64,000 bases of DNA from Isoptericola halotolerans (GTDB lineage Bacteria; Actinomycetota; Actinomycetes; Actinomycetales; Cellulomonadaceae). The stretch is taken from NCBI RefSeq assembly GCF_003003075.1, contig NZ_PVTX01000001.1, positions 248,001 to 312,000 of the forward strand. The letters are read 5' to 3'. The notes beneath the pieces were generated by a model. It was not told the DNA's origin and did not search any database. It was given only the letters and a program-made list of their open reading frames with translations. A program made the position numbers and the translations under genes. Shown here in pieces: positions 23,359-31,959 of the stretch. Each line of letters starts with the position of its first letter. Position 1 is the stretch's first letter.

Positions 23359-25032
23359 ATGAGCACGACTCTCACCGGTGCGCCGGTCAGCCCCGGACGC
23401 GCCGCGGGCCCCGCCGTCACGATGCCCGACCCGGTGCCGGAGCCCCGGACGACCCGGCTCGCGAGCGCCGACGTCGAGGCGGCCGTCCAGCACCTCACGG
23501 CGGCGGCCGCCGCGGTGCGCGACGACCTCACCGAGCGCGCCGGTCAGGTCACCGGGACGGCCGCGGACCTGCTGTCGGTGACGGCCGCGATCGCGGCCGA
23601 CCCGTCGCTGGCGGCCGATGCGGAGCGGCTCGTCCGGGCCGACCACCTCACCCCGGAGCGGGCGGTCTGGGACGCGGCCCGGGCGCTGGTCAAGCAGCTC
23701 GAGAAGCTCGGTCCGCCGCTGTCCGAGCGTGCCCGGGACGTCCGGGACGTCCGCGACCGGATCGTCGCCGAGCTCATCGGTGTGCGGCCACCGGGCGTCC
23801 CGCGGCCCGACCACCCGTTCGTGCTGGTGGCCGACGACCTCGCGCCGGCGGACACCGCGACGCTCGACCCCGCCGTCGTCCTCGGCGTCGTCACCGCCGG
23901 CGGGGGGCCGACGTCGCACACCGCCATCCTGGCCCGCGCGCTCGGCATCCCCGCCGTGGTCGCGGTCAGGGGAGCGGAGCGGATCCGCGACGGCGAGACG
24001 GTGCTCCTGGACGGGGGTGCCGGCGTCGTCGTCCTCGACCCGGCTCCGGAGACGGTGGCGGCCGCGCAGCAGCGCGAGACCACGCGGCGGGCCTTCGACG
24101 GTCGCGGGCGCACCGCCGACGGCACCCGCGTGGAGCTGCTCGCCAACGTCGCCGACCCCGCCGGGGCGCAGGCGGCGATCGAGGCCGCGGCCGAGGGCGT
24201 CGGCCTGTTCCGCACTGAGTTCTGCTTCCTGGGGCGCAGCTCGGAGCCGTCGGTCGAGGAGCAGGTCGCCGCCTACCGGCGCGTCCTCGCCGCGTTCCCC
24301 GGGCGCAAGGTCGTGGTGCGCACGCTCGACGCGGGCGCCGACAAGCCGCTGCCGTTCGTCACGTCCGACGGCGAACCCAACCCCGCGCTCGGCGTGCGGG
24401 GCCTGCGCACGGCGGCGCCCCACCCCGGGGTGCTGGACCGCCAGCTCCAGGCCGTCGCCACGGCCGCCGAGGCGGAGAACGCCGAGGTCTGGGTGATGGC
24501 GCCGATGGTCGCCACGGCGGCCGAGGCCGCGGAGTTCGTGACGGCCTGCACCCGGCACGGCCTGCACACCGCGGGCGTGATGATCGAGGTGCCCGCCGCG
24601 GCGCTACGGTCGGCGGACATCTTCGCCCGGGCCGCGTTCGGGAGCCTCGGCACCAACGACCTCATCCAGTACACGATGGCCGCGGACCGCATGCTGGGCG
24701 AGCTGGCTGCGCTCTCGACGCCGTGGCAGCCCGCGGTGCTGGAGCTCGTCCGGCTGTCGTGCGAGGGGGCCGCCGTCCACGACCGGCCCGTCGGGGTGTG
24801 CGGCGAGGCCGCCGCGGACGCCACGCTGGCCCCGGTGCTCGTCGGCCTCGGAGTGCGCTCGTTGTCGATGACCCCGCGCGCGCTCGCGGACGTGGCGGCG
24901 GTGCTCGCCCACGTGACCCTGGACGAGTGCCACGAGCTGGCCCGCGTCGCGCTGGCCGAGCACGACCCCGTCGCGGCCCGCAACGCGGTGCGGGACGCGA
25001 TCCGGCCGGTGCTCACCGACCTGGGTCTGTGA
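23359..25032 (+). CDS. ptsI: PTS enzyme I (phosphoenolpyruvate-protein phosphotransferase)
   Basis: The product has 557 residues. The phosphohistidine domain has GGGPTSHTAILARALGIPAVV with the active His187. The PEP-binding TIM barrel contains VGLFRTEFCFL, FGSLGTNDLIQYTMAADR and the catalytic Cys481 in GVCGEAA. The enzyme transfers phosphate from PEP to HPr and starts the sugar PTS cascade in the cytosol. ATG 23359 is chosen because the GGAGG at 23345-23349 is 9 nt away; ATG 23353 would leave only 3 nt. Its 3' end overlaps the convergent HPr gene by 20 bp, an arrangement that could cause antisense interference. Confidence 0.95.
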   Translation: MSTTLTGAPVSPGRAAGPAVTMPDPVPEPRTTRLASADVEAAVQHLTAAAAAVRDDLTERAGQVTGTAADLLSVTAAIAADPSLAADAERLVRADHLTPERAVWDAARALVKQLEKLGPPLSERARDVRDVRDRIVAELIGVRPPGVPRPDHPFVLVADDLAPADTATLDPAVVLGVVTAGGGPTSHTAILARALGIPAVVAVRGAERIRDGETVLLDGGAGVVVLDPAPETVAAAQQRETTRRAFDGRGRTADGTRVELLANVADPAGAQAAIEAAAEGVGLFRTEFCFLGRSSEPSVEEQVAAYRRVLAAFPGRKVVVRTLDAGADKPLPFVTSDGEPNPALGVRGLRTAAPHPGVLDRQLQAVATAAEAENAEVWVMAPMVATAAEAAEFVTACTRHGLHTAGVMIEVPAAALRSADIFARAAFGSLGTNDLIQYTMAADRMLGELAALSTPWQPAVLELVRLSCEGAAVHDRPVGVCGEAAADATLAPVLVGLGVRSLSMTPRALADVAAVLAHVTLDECHELARVALAEHDPVAARNAVRDAIRPVLTDLGL

Positions 25033-25300
25033 GGAACTCCTCGAGGGCGTCGAGCGCGTCCCGGGCGCGGTCCAGGTCGGCCTCGGCCGCGTCGTCGGGC
25101 ACGTCGACCTGCAGCGTGACGTCGGTGCCGGCGTCGGCCCCGAGCGTCATGATCGCGAGGATGCTCGCGGCGTCGACGGGAGGGTTCCCGTCCCGGGAGA
25201 TGCGCACGGGGACGGGCTGGGCGGCGGCGAGCCGGGCGAACTGCGCGGCGGGGCGGGCGTGCAGTCCCTCGGGGATCGCGACCACGGCGTGGCGTTCCAT
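25013..25300 (-). CDS. ptsH: PTS phosphocarrier protein HPr
   Basis: The 95-residue protein has the HPr active-site His14 in EGLHARPAA. Ser46 lies in VDAASILAIMTLG, at the position of the regulatory serine used in Gram-positive bacteria. HPr accepts phosphate from enzyme I and passes it to IIA proteins. The gene is convergent with ptsI, overlapping it by 20 bp, rather than in the usual ptsHI order. This suggests that its transcription is set separately. No HPr kinase gene is in the window, so use of Ser46 is unproven. Confidence 0.95.
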   Translation of the reverse strand: MERHAVVAIPEGLHARPAAQFARLAAAQPVPVRISRDGNPPVDAASILAIMTLGADAGTDVTLQVDVPDDAAEADLDRARDALDALEEFLTDPGR

Positions 25301-25348
25301 GTCGACATCATGGCGGATGCTTCCGGCGCGCGCCGGTGGGAGCAGCCG

Positions 25349-26101
25349 TCAGGCCGCCGCGCGGTCGATCGCGAGCTCGATGCCGTCGAGCAGGCGGTCG
25401 AGGGTCGCGTCGAAGGACGCGTGCCCCGCGTCGAAGCCGCCGGCCTCCCAGACCTGGGTCATCGTGGGGTACCTCTCGGGGTCGAAGTAGGTGCCCCAGA
25501 ACGTCGACATGGAGTCCCAGTAGTCGTCGTTGCTCAGCCCGGACTCCGAGCCCTCGGACTGCTCGGCGATGCTGGCGCGCGCCACGCCGCGCACGTACGT
25601 GTCCACGAGCCCGATGACCTCGACCACCTGGGTGGCGGGCAGGCCGGCGCCGACGAGCACCCGCAGCCCGGCCTCCTCCGCGTCGAGCACGTGGGGCGCC
25701 AGCGGGAGCCGCCACATGTTGGTCTGCAGGATCCACGGGTGGCGCAGGTAGAGGTCGCGGTGCTCGCGGGCGTACCGGGACATGGCGGCGCGCCACGGCT
25801 GGTCGGCACCGGGGAGGTCGAGCTCGGCGAAGGCGCGGTCGATCATGAGGTCGACCAGCTCGGTGCGGCCGGGGACGTAGGTGTAGAGGGTCATGGCGCC
25901 GACCCCGAGGTGCGCGGCGACCTTGCGCATGGACAGGCCCTCGAGGCCGGCGTCGCGCACGACGGTGGTCCCGGCGTCGACGACCTCGTCGAGGCTGAGG
26001 CGGGCCTTGCGGCCGCGGCCGGAGGGCTGCGGCGGGTCCCACAGCAGGGCGAGGCGGCGCTCGCCGTCGGTGGGCACGGACGTCGGCAGGCTGCTCGTCA
26101 T
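25349..26101 (-). CDS. TetR family regulator of the ABC-2 exporter
   Basis: The product has 250 residues. A proline/arginine-rich N-terminus precedes the helix-turn-helix (about 35-80: SLDEVVDAGTTVVRDAGLEGLSMRKVAAHLGVGAMTLYTYV). The C-terminal part resembles the TetR/TetR_C domain that binds planar or aromatic drugs (LMIDRAFAELDLPG, HPWILQTNMWRLPLAPHVLD). It is divergent from a DrrAB-like ABC exporter, a classic repressor-efflux pair. The shared gap contains an inverted repeat. Repression of the exporter and release by its substrate is the likely logic. Confidence 0.87.
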   Translation of the reverse strand: MTSSLPTSVPTDGERRLALLWDPPQPSGRGRKARLSLDEVVDAGTTVVRDAGLEGLSMRKVAAHLGVGAMTLYTYVPGRTELVDLMIDRAFAELDLPGADQPWRAAMSRYAREHRDLYLRHPWILQTNMWRLPLAPHVLDAEEAGLRVLVGAGLPATQVVEVIGLVDTYVRGVARASIAEQSEGSESGLSNDDYWDSMSTFWGTYFDPERYPTMTQVWEAGGFDAGHASFDATLDRLLDGIELAIDRAAA

Positions 26102-26129
26102 GGTTCCTCTGTCGGGGTTCCTCACTATT

Positions 26130-26180
26130 CTCGTACAGTGTATGCTCAACTCGACCGAGCATTCCGGTACAACGTACGAG
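26130..26180. promoter_or_regulatory. Candidate TetR operator between regulator and exporter genes
   Basis: CTCGTAC (26130-26136) and GTACGAG (26174-26180) are exact inverted copies. A further GGTAC half-site lies inside, at about 26166-26170. The stretch is notably A/T-rich and contains the likely promoters of both genes. Confidence 0.45.
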
Positions 26181-26192
26181 AGGCGGGTCGTG

Positions 26193-27206
26193 ATGATCCG
26201 AGCGAGAGGTCTCACCAAGACCTTCACGCGGGGCAAGGACACCGTCGAGGCGGTCAGAGGAGTGGACATCGACGTCGCGGAGGGCGAGCTCGTCGCCTTC
26301 CTCGGGCCCAACGGGGCCGGCAAGTCCACGACGCTGCGCATGCTCACCTCCCTGCTGCAGCCCACGGCCGGCACCGCCACGGTGGCCGGGTACGACGTCG
26401 GCACCCACCCCGCGCAGGTGCGCGCCCGCCTCGGCTTCATCGGCCAGGGCAACGGCGGCGGCTTCAGCTACCAGGTGCGCGACGAGCTGCACAACCAGGG
26501 CCGCTTCTACGGGCTCGCACCGGCCGAGTACAAGCGGCGGGCCTCCGACCTCGTCGAGGCCCTCGAGCTGGGCGGGCTCGAGAAGCGGACCGTCCAGTCG
26601 CTCTCCGGCGGGCAGCGGCGGCGCCTCGACGTCGCGCTCGGCCTCATGAACCACCCGCCGCTGCTGTTCCTCGACGAACCCAGCACCGGCCTCGACCCGC
26701 ACGCGCGCGCCAACCTGTGGGAGCACATCGTCGCGATGCGCGAGCGGTACGGCATGACCATCGTGCTCACCACGCACTACCTGGACGAGGCGGACGACAT
26801 GGCCGAGCGCGTCGTCGTCATCGACCACGGCCAGATCATCGCCGACGCCTCGCCCGAGGCCCTCAAGCGCGAGCACGCGGACGACGTCCTCGCGCTCACC
26901 GTGCGCGGCGACTCGGCCGAGGCCGTCCGGGCGGCGCTCGGGACCGTCGTCGGCCCGGACGCCCCGCACCCCGGCGAGGTCACCGTGCCCGACGGCGGCA
27001 CCCCGGCCGCGGACGGCGGCCTGCGGGTCCGGGTGGCCACCACGCACGGGGCCGACCGCCTGCCCGAGGCCATCGAGGCCCTGCGGCTCGCCGGCCTGAC
27101 CACCACGTCGGCGGCCGCCCGGCAGGCCAGCCTCGACGACGTGTTCCTCAACCTCACCGGCCGCAGCCTGCGCGAGGAAGCGACGACCCAGGCGGTGGCG
27201 GCATGA
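26193..27206 (+). CDS. ABC transporter ATP-binding protein (DrrA-like)
   Basis: The product has 337 residues. Walker A GPNGAGKS is at residues 38-45. The signature is SLSGGQRRRLDVALGLM, Walker B is LLFLDEPSTGLDPHAR and the switch His lies in LTTHYLDEADDMA. About 100 extra residues follow the core, as in DrrA-type drug export ATPases, and end with the LDDVFLNLTGRSLRE motif of that group. ATG 26193 has GAGAGG 9 nt upstream; GTG 26190 is an alternative. It pairs with the overlapping permease gene as an exporter controlled by the divergent TetR protein. Confidence 0.92.
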   Translation: MIRARGLTKTFTRGKDTVEAVRGVDIDVAEGELVAFLGPNGAGKSTTLRMLTSLLQPTAGTATVAGYDVGTHPAQVRARLGFIGQGNGGGFSYQVRDELHNQGRFYGLAPAEYKRRASDLVEALELGGLEKRTVQSLSGGQRRRLDVALGLMNHPPLLFLDEPSTGLDPHARANLWEHIVAMRERYGMTIVLTTHYLDEADDMAERVVVIDHGQIIADASPEALKREHADDVLALTVRGDSAEAVRAALGTVVGPDAPHPGEVTVPDGGTPAADGGLRVRVATTHGADRLPEAIEALRLAGLTTTSAAARQASLDDVFLNLTGRSLREEATTQAVAA

Positions 27207-28042
27207 CCACGCACGAGGACACGAGCACCCGGACCGAGGCGGTGCACGAGGAGGCCCGCATCGTGGTGCGGACGGGGCCGGGCAAGTTCGTGGCGGACAC
27301 CCGCGCGGTGTTCGTCCGCGAGATCCTGCTCATGCTGCGCGACCCGTTCACGCTGATCTTCTCGCTGCTGCAGCCGCTGGTGTTCCTGGGGCTGTTCGCC
27401 CCGCTGCTGACCGGGACGTTCGGCGGCACCGGGATGTCCACGGCGGACACCTTGCAGTGGTTCGTGCCGGGCGTGATCGTCATGATCTCGCTGTTCGGCA
27501 CCTCGATGACCGGGTCGAACCTGCTGTACGAGCTGATGACCGGGTCCTACGAGCGGGTGCTCGCGACCCCGCTCGACCGGTCGGCGATCCTGGTGGGGCG
27601 CGCGCTCAAGGAGTTCGCCCCGCTGGTGGTTCAAGGACTGCTGATCGCGGTGCTGTGCCTGCCCTTCGGGTTCCGGTTCAACCCGCTGCACGCGGTGGCC
27701 GCGCTGGTGCTGCTCGGCGTGTTCGGCGTCGGCGTCGGGGCGTTGTCCTACGCGCTGGGCCTGGCCGCGAAGAACCGCGAGTGGCTGTTCTGGGGCGTGC
27801 AGCAGGCGCTGATCTTCCCGCTGCTGATCCTCTCCGGGATGATGCTGCCGCTCGAGGCCGGCCCGGGCTGGATGCAGGTCGCGGCGCGCTTCAACCCGCT
27901 GACCTACATCGTCGACGCCGAGCGGGCGCTGTTCGCCGGGAACGTCACCGACCCCGTGGTGCTGTGGGGCGTGCTCGCGGCCGCGGTGACGTGCGCGGGC
28001 GGTCTGTTCGTCGGGATCCGCACCACCCGCCACGCCACCTGA
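27203..28042 (+). CDS. ABC-2 type transporter permease (DrrB-like)
   Basis: The 279-residue membrane protein has six predicted helices: a cytosolic N-terminus, REILLMLRDPFTLIFSLLQPLVFLGLF, a central block, and LILSGMMLPLEAGPGWMQVAARFNPLTYIVDAERAL. The last is the ABC-2 signature near the C-terminus. It starts by ATGA overlap with the ATPase gene. The pair should export a hydrophobic compound, drug or lipid. The substrate cannot be read from the sequence. A long hairpin follows the stop codon. Confidence 0.9.
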   Translation: MTTHEDTSTRTEAVHEEARIVVRTGPGKFVADTRAVFVREILLMLRDPFTLIFSLLQPLVFLGLFAPLLTGTFGGTGMSTADTLQWFVPGVIVMISLFGTSMTGSNLLYELMTGSYERVLATPLDRSAILVGRALKEFAPLVVQGLLIAVLCLPFGFRFNPLHAVAALVLLGVFGVGVGALSYALGLAAKNREWLFWGVQQALIFPLLILSGMMLPLEAGPGWMQVAARFNPLTYIVDAERALFAGNVTDPVVLWGVLAAAVTCAGGLFVGIRTTRHAT

Positions 28043-28054
28043 GCCTCCCCTTTG

Positions 28055-28130
28055 GGGTTGTGGGCGGGAAATCTGGCCCGGTATGCGTTATTTATACCGA
28101 TGCTGGCCCCCGATTTCCCGCCCACAACCC
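28055..28130. terminator. Bidirectional hairpin between convergent genes
   Basis: Arms 28055-28073 (GGGTTGTGGGCGGGAAATC) and 28112-28130 are perfect 19-bp complements. A nested hairpin CGGTAT/ATACCG (28079-28084, 28094-28099) lies in an A/T-rich loop. The structure fills the gap between the convergent exporter and aldo/keto reductase genes, its outer end 2 bp from the latter's stop. It probably stops transcription from both sides. Confidence 0.65.
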
Positions 28131-28131
28131 T

Positions 28132-28974
28132 TCAGCGGCCGGTGTTGTTCATCTCGTCCGGGTGCGAGCCGACGCGCTCGCCGCGGTCGAGGGCCGTGAT
28201 GTCTGCCATGTCGGCCTGGGACAGCTCGAAGTCGAACAGCCGGAAGTTCTCCCCGATGCGCGCCGGCGTCACCGACTTGGGGAAGATGACGTCGCCACGC
28301 TCGATGTGCCAGCGCAGCACCACCTGGGCGGGTGTCCTGCCCAGGTTCTCGGCGATGCGCGCGATCGTCGGGTCCTCCAGCACGCGGCCCCGGCCCAGCG
28401 GCGACCACGCCTCGGTCACGATGCCGTGCTCGGCGTCGACGGCCCGCACGTCCTCGTTGCCCAGCCACGGGTGCACCTCGACCTGGTTGACGGCCGGGAC
28501 CACGGTGGTCTCGTCCATCAGGCGGCGCAGGTGGTGCGGCTCGAAGTTGGACACGCCGATCGCCCGGGCGCGGCCCGAGCGGTAGATCTCCTCCAGCGCG
28601 CCCCACGCCTCGACGTACCTGTCGACGGCCGGCAGCGGCCAGTGGATGAGGAACAGGTCGACGTGCTCGAGCTGCAGCTCCTCCAGGGTCAGGTCGAACG
28701 CCGCCAGGGCGTCGTCGTGCGCGTGGAACGCGTTGTTGAGCTTGCTCGTGACGAAGTAGTCGGCGCGGTCCAGGCCGGAGGCGGCCAGCGCCTCACCGAC
28801 GCCGCGCTCGTTGCGGTACATCTGCGCGGTGTCGATGTGCCGGTAGCCGATGTCCAAGGCGGTGGACACGACGTCGCGGGTCTGCTCCGGCGGCACCTGG
28901 AACACCCCGAAGCCGAGCTGCGGAATCTGGACGCCGTTGTTGAGGGGCAGGGACGGGATCGACTCGTTGCTCAT
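28132..28974 (-). CDS. Aldo/keto reductase (AKR5-like)
   Basis: The 280-residue TIM-barrel protein has the full catalytic tetrad: Asp in YRHIDTAQMY, Tyr in the same segment, Lys in FVTSKL and His in FLIHWPLP. The NADPH-binding motif FPKSVTPARIGENFRLFDFEL is near the C-terminus. It resembles the 2,5-diketo-D-gluconate reductase / methylglyoxal reductase group, reducing small aldehydes and ketones in the cytosol. It starts at ATG 28974 and is a single gene divergent from a small protein gene. The physiological substrate is unknown. Confidence 0.92.
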   Translation of the reverse strand: MSNESIPSLPLNNGVQIPQLGFGVFQVPPEQTRDVVSTALDIGYRHIDTAQMYRNERGVGEALAASGLDRADYFVTSKLNNAFHAHDDALAAFDLTLEELQLEHVDLFLIHWPLPAVDRYVEAWGALEEIYRSGRARAIGVSNFEPHHLRRLMDETTVVPAVNQVEVHPWLGNEDVRAVDAEHGIVTEAWSPLGRGRVLEDPTIARIAENLGRTPAQVVLRWHIERGDVIFPKSVTPARIGENFRLFDFELSQADMADITALDRGERVGSHPDEMNNTGR

Positions 28975-29054
28975 CCGACCATCCTGCTCACATCTCGGAT
29001 CATGATGCGACCCGTCCAGCGGGTGCACAATGGAAGGGCACCGGGAGGTTGACG

Positions 29055-29276
29055 ATGGTCACGAGGGACGAGGCGCGGACGGCCAAGAGCACGTTGCGTG
29101 AGAGGCTCGGCCGCGTCGAGGGCGTGTGCGGGGTCGGCCTGGCGCAGCGCGGCGACACCCACGACTGGGTGCTGCAGGTCAACGTGCAGAACGTCAGCGC
29201 CCGCAAGGACGTGCCGCCCGACGTCGACGGCGTCCCGGTCCGCGTCCACGTGGTCGGCGCCGTCGAGGCGCTCTGA
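29055..29276 (+). CDS. Small protein resembling the N-terminal domain of the trypsin-like protein
   Basis: The 73-residue product starts at ATG 29055, 6 nt after GGGAGG; TTG 29049 would leave no spacing. A helical N-terminus (RDEARTAKSTLRERLGRVEG) is followed by a beta-alpha-beta pattern: GVGLAQRGD, WVLQVNVQN and VDGVPVRVHVVGAVEAL. The same pattern (AIGIAPS, YEIAIRYRL, VDVRRTGRI) appears near the N-terminus of the trypsin-like protein at 20943. It is a small soluble protein of unknown role, convergent with a K+ channel gene. Confidence 0.6.
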   Translation: MVTRDEARTAKSTLRERLGRVEGVCGVGLAQRGDTHDWVLQVNVQNVSARKDVPPDVDGVPVRVHVVGAVEAL

Positions 29277-29284
29277 CCCCAGCC

Positions 29285-30160
29285 TCACGCCGGCGCGTCG
29301 ACGCGGTGGTCGGCCCGGAAGGCCTCGACGATGCGGTCGGTGCCGCCCCCCACGTGGAGGAACTGGGCGTCGAGCACGCGCGCGAGCTCGTCGAGGGCCT
29401 CCTCGAGCATGCTCCCCAGGTGCCGGACATCCGGCAGTCCCGATTGCTGGGCCGCTTCGGTCAGGTCCTGGGCGTGGACGATCGTGTCGGCCAGCGACGT
29501 CGACCGGTCCTGGTCGCGGAAGTAGTACGTCTCGGAGTACTGGATCAGGTCCACGTGCACCTGCTCGACCTGCTGGGTGACGCCCTCGAGCAGGAGCGCC
29601 GCGGTCGCGTTCTCCATCGAGGGCAGCCTCGCCGCGGCTCCGCTGCGGTGCAACGTCATGAGGCGCAGGGCGAGTACGCGCCGGCGGGTCAGCGCCGGGT
29701 AGACCTGCAGCACCCAGGAGACGGCGGCGGTGAGGAGGGCGAAACCCAGCAGCCCCTCGACGGGGGTGACGATCCGCAACCAGGGGGCCAGCGGGGTGAT
29801 GTCGCCGTAGCCCAGGGTCGTGACGGAGACCAGCGAGAGATAGAGCGCGTCCACCACGGTGCTGCGCGTCGCGGGGTCGATGCCGGTGGCGTACAGGAAT
29901 CCCGCGGGCATCCACGACCAGAAGATCAGGGCCCAGCCGAGCACCATGAGAACGGCCCAGCCGCCGATCGCCGCCACCATGGCCGCCGCACCGCTGAGGC
30001 GGCGACCGTACGTCCCGAGGTGTCGCGACGCCCGCCACACAGCGTGCATCAGGGACTTGCTGAGGCGACCCTGGCCCGTCGGGTGCCACAGCGTGTGAAA
30101 GACGTCCCACATCACGACCAGGACGAGTGCCCCGCCCAGACCGGTCATCAACCAGCTCAC
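29285..30160 (-). CDS. Two-helix potassium channel family protein
   Basis: The product has 291 residues. An N-terminal helix (about 5-22) is followed by two helices around a pore loop. The selectivity filter TTLGYGD lies at residues 114-120, the signature of K+ channels. The C-terminal 120 or so residues are cytosolic and helical (NATAALLLEGVTQQVEQVHVDLIQ) without a recognisable RCK nucleotide-binding domain. It should form a tetrameric pore in the membrane. What gates it is unclear. It is divergent from an acetyltransferase gene. Confidence 0.88.
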   Translation of the reverse strand: MSWLMTGLGGALVLVVMWDVFHTLWHPTGQGRLSKSLMHAVWRASRHLGTYGRRLSGAAAMVAAIGGWAVLMVLGWALIFWSWMPAGFLYATGIDPATRSTVVDALYLSLVSVTTLGYGDITPLAPWLRIVTPVEGLLGFALLTAAVSWVLQVYPALTRRRVLALRLMTLHRSGAAARLPSMENATAALLLEGVTQQVEQVHVDLIQYSETYYFRDQDRSTSLADTIVHAQDLTEAAQQSGLPDVRHLGSMLEEALDELARVLDAQFLHVGGGTDRIVEAFRADHRVDAPA

Positions 30161-30261
30161 CCTCGGACGCTAGGCGGGCGGGCGGGTGCAGGCACGTCGG
30201 AGCGATGCCGTCGCATCGGATAATCCCTCGCCCGCCGCTCTCCGCAGGCGCACAGTGGAGC

Positions 30262-31449
30262 ATGACCACGGCACCGACGCCCGCCCCGCAGGCCACCTGG
30301 CGCATCATCGACGCACCCCACGGCGCGTCGCTCGACGCCCCGGAGGCGTGGGCCTACCGCGGCATCGCGGAGGTCGAGCGGGAGTGCGCCCTGGACGAGT
30401 TCGGGCACGACGACGTGGCGCAGCGTGCGATCGACGTCCTGGTCGGCATGCAGGACCAGCGGTACCTGCGCCGACGTCGGTTGGTCGCCGTCGAGGACCA
30501 GCCCGACGGCACGCCGCGCGTCGTCGGGCACGCCGTGCTGTACCTGCCGCAGACGTCGAACGAGCACCTCGCCGACGGCCGGGTCGCCGTGCTGCCCTCG
30601 CACCGCCGTCGCGGGATCGGAGCCCAGCTCGCCGAGCGCCTGCGGCAGATCGCCGTGGCGGAGGGGCGCACGACGGCGTTCGCCGAGGTGGACTTCGCCC
30701 ACGAGCCGGTGCCCGCCGAGGACGAGGCGGACGACCGCGTCCTGGTGCCGCCCACCGGCAGCGGGGCCGTGGCCGCCGACCACCCCGGCATGGTCCTCGC
30801 GCGGCGGCTCGGGCTGCGGCTCGAGCTCGTGTCTCGGCGTTCGGTCCTCGAGCTCCCGCTGCCCGACGGCGCGGCCGAGCGCTTCGCCGCCGACGCGCGG
30901 GCGGCCGCCGGCCCGGACTACCGCGTCCACACGTGGCAGGACCGCACCCCGGAGGAGTGGATCGAACAGTACGCCGATCTCGAGACGCGACTGACCATGG
31001 ACGAGCCCAACGCCGACCTGGACCTGCTGCCCGAACGGTGGGACGCGGACCGGGTCCGCTTCCACGACGCCGAGCACGCGGCCGCCGGCCGGGGCTACGT
31101 CGTCACGGCGGCCGAGCACGTGCCGACGGGGCAGCTCGTCGCCGTGACGATGCTGCTGTTCGCGCGGGACCGGCCCGAGCTCAGCGAGCAGGAGACCACC
31201 GTCGTCCTGCCGGAGCACCGTGGCCATCGTCTCGGCATGCTCGTCAAGGCGGTCAACCTGCAGGCCCACGCCCGCGTGCGCCCCGCGACGCGCCGCATCT
31301 CCACCTGGAACAACGAGAACAACCCGCACATGCTGGCGATCAACGTCGCCCTGGGGTTCCGGCCGGCCGGCGGGTGCGCCGCCCTGCAGGCGAACGTGGC
31401 GGACGTGGTGCCCGCGGACGTCGGGGCGGCGCCGCCCGCCGGAGGCTAG
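30262..31449 (+). CDS. Tandem GNAT-domain acetyltransferase
   Basis: The product has 395 residues. The first GNAT half has VAVLPSHRRRGIGAQLAERLRQIA (about 110-135), a good acetyl-CoA-binding motif A. The second half has VVLPEHRGHRLGMLVKAVNLQ (about 315-335) and ends with ISTWNNENNPHMLAINVALGFRP, the usual GNAT C-terminus. Two-domain GNATs of this type are common in Actinobacteria. Their substrates (often small amines or antibiotics) are mostly unknown. The ATG 30262 has only a closely spaced GTGGAG. Its end overlaps the convergent ChaB-like gene by 4 nt. Confidence 0.85.
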   Translation: MTTAPTPAPQATWRIIDAPHGASLDAPEAWAYRGIAEVERECALDEFGHDDVAQRAIDVLVGMQDQRYLRRRRLVAVEDQPDGTPRVVGHAVLYLPQTSNEHLADGRVAVLPSHRRRGIGAQLAERLRQIAVAEGRTTAFAEVDFAHEPVPAEDEADDRVLVPPTGSGAVAADHPGMVLARRLGLRLELVSRRSVLELPLPDGAAERFAADARAAAGPDYRVHTWQDRTPEEWIEQYADLETRLTMDEPNADLDLLPERWDADRVRFHDAEHAAAGRGYVVTAAEHVPTGQLVAVTMLLFARDRPELSEQETTVVLPEHRGHRLGMLVKAVNLQAHARVRPATRRISTWNNENNPHMLAINVALGFRPAGGCAALQANVADVVPADVGAAPPAGG

Positions 31450-31871
31450 CCGCCCTCCCGGGCGTGGCGGCTCTCGCGATCGTTCGCCTTCTGGATCGCC
31501 TCGACCAGCTCGTCCTTGTCCATGGTCGACCGGCCCGGGACATCGAGCTCCTGCGCGATCTCGTACAGGTGCTCCTTGGAGGCGTTGGCGTCCACGCCGC
31601 CAGCTGTCGGTCGCGAGGTGTTCGCGCCGCCCTCTGCCTGCCGGTCCGACGGGCCGGCCTCGTCCTTCGGCTGCCAGTGGTCGCCGACCTTCTCGTGCGT
31701 GTGCTTCAGCGCGGCGTAGGCGACGCGGTGCGCGCGCTCCTCGTCGTCGTACTCGTCCATGGCGGAGTCGTACGCCTTGGTGAACGTGCGCTGGGCCTTG
31801 TCGTCGGAACGCTGCAGGGTCGAGGGCAGCTCGCTCTGCCGGGCGTCGCCGCTGCGGGTGGTCTTCGGCAT
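31446..31871 (-). CDS. ChaB-domain protein with C-terminal Rho-N/SAP-like domain
   Basis: The 141-residue soluble protein has a ChaB domain in its first half (about 10-70: ELPSTLQRSDDKAQRTFTKAYDSAMDEY, then HRVAYAALKHTHEKVGDHWQPKD). The C-terminal segment (about 98-135: ASKEHLYEIAQELDVPGRSTMDKDELVEAIQKAN) matches the Rho N-terminal/SAP-like helix-extension-helix nucleic-acid-binding fold. The linker is hydrophilic. Such combinations are seen in actinobacterial stress proteins; the function is undefined. A purine-rich GGAAGGAGT precedes the ATG. Confidence 0.85.
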   Translation of the reverse strand: MPKTTRSGDARQSELPSTLQRSDDKAQRTFTKAYDSAMDEYDDEERAHRVAYAALKHTHEKVGDHWQPKDEAGPSDRQAEGGANTSRPTAGGVDANASKEHLYEIAQELDVPGRSTMDKDELVEAIQKANDRESRHAREGG

Positions 31872-31959
31872 GGTCGGACTCCTTCCTCTCAGGTCCCACC
31901 GTGCGTCACCGCGCCGATCTTCGCAGCGGCTGTCGGTGCCGGGCGGGTAGGCCCGAGGC

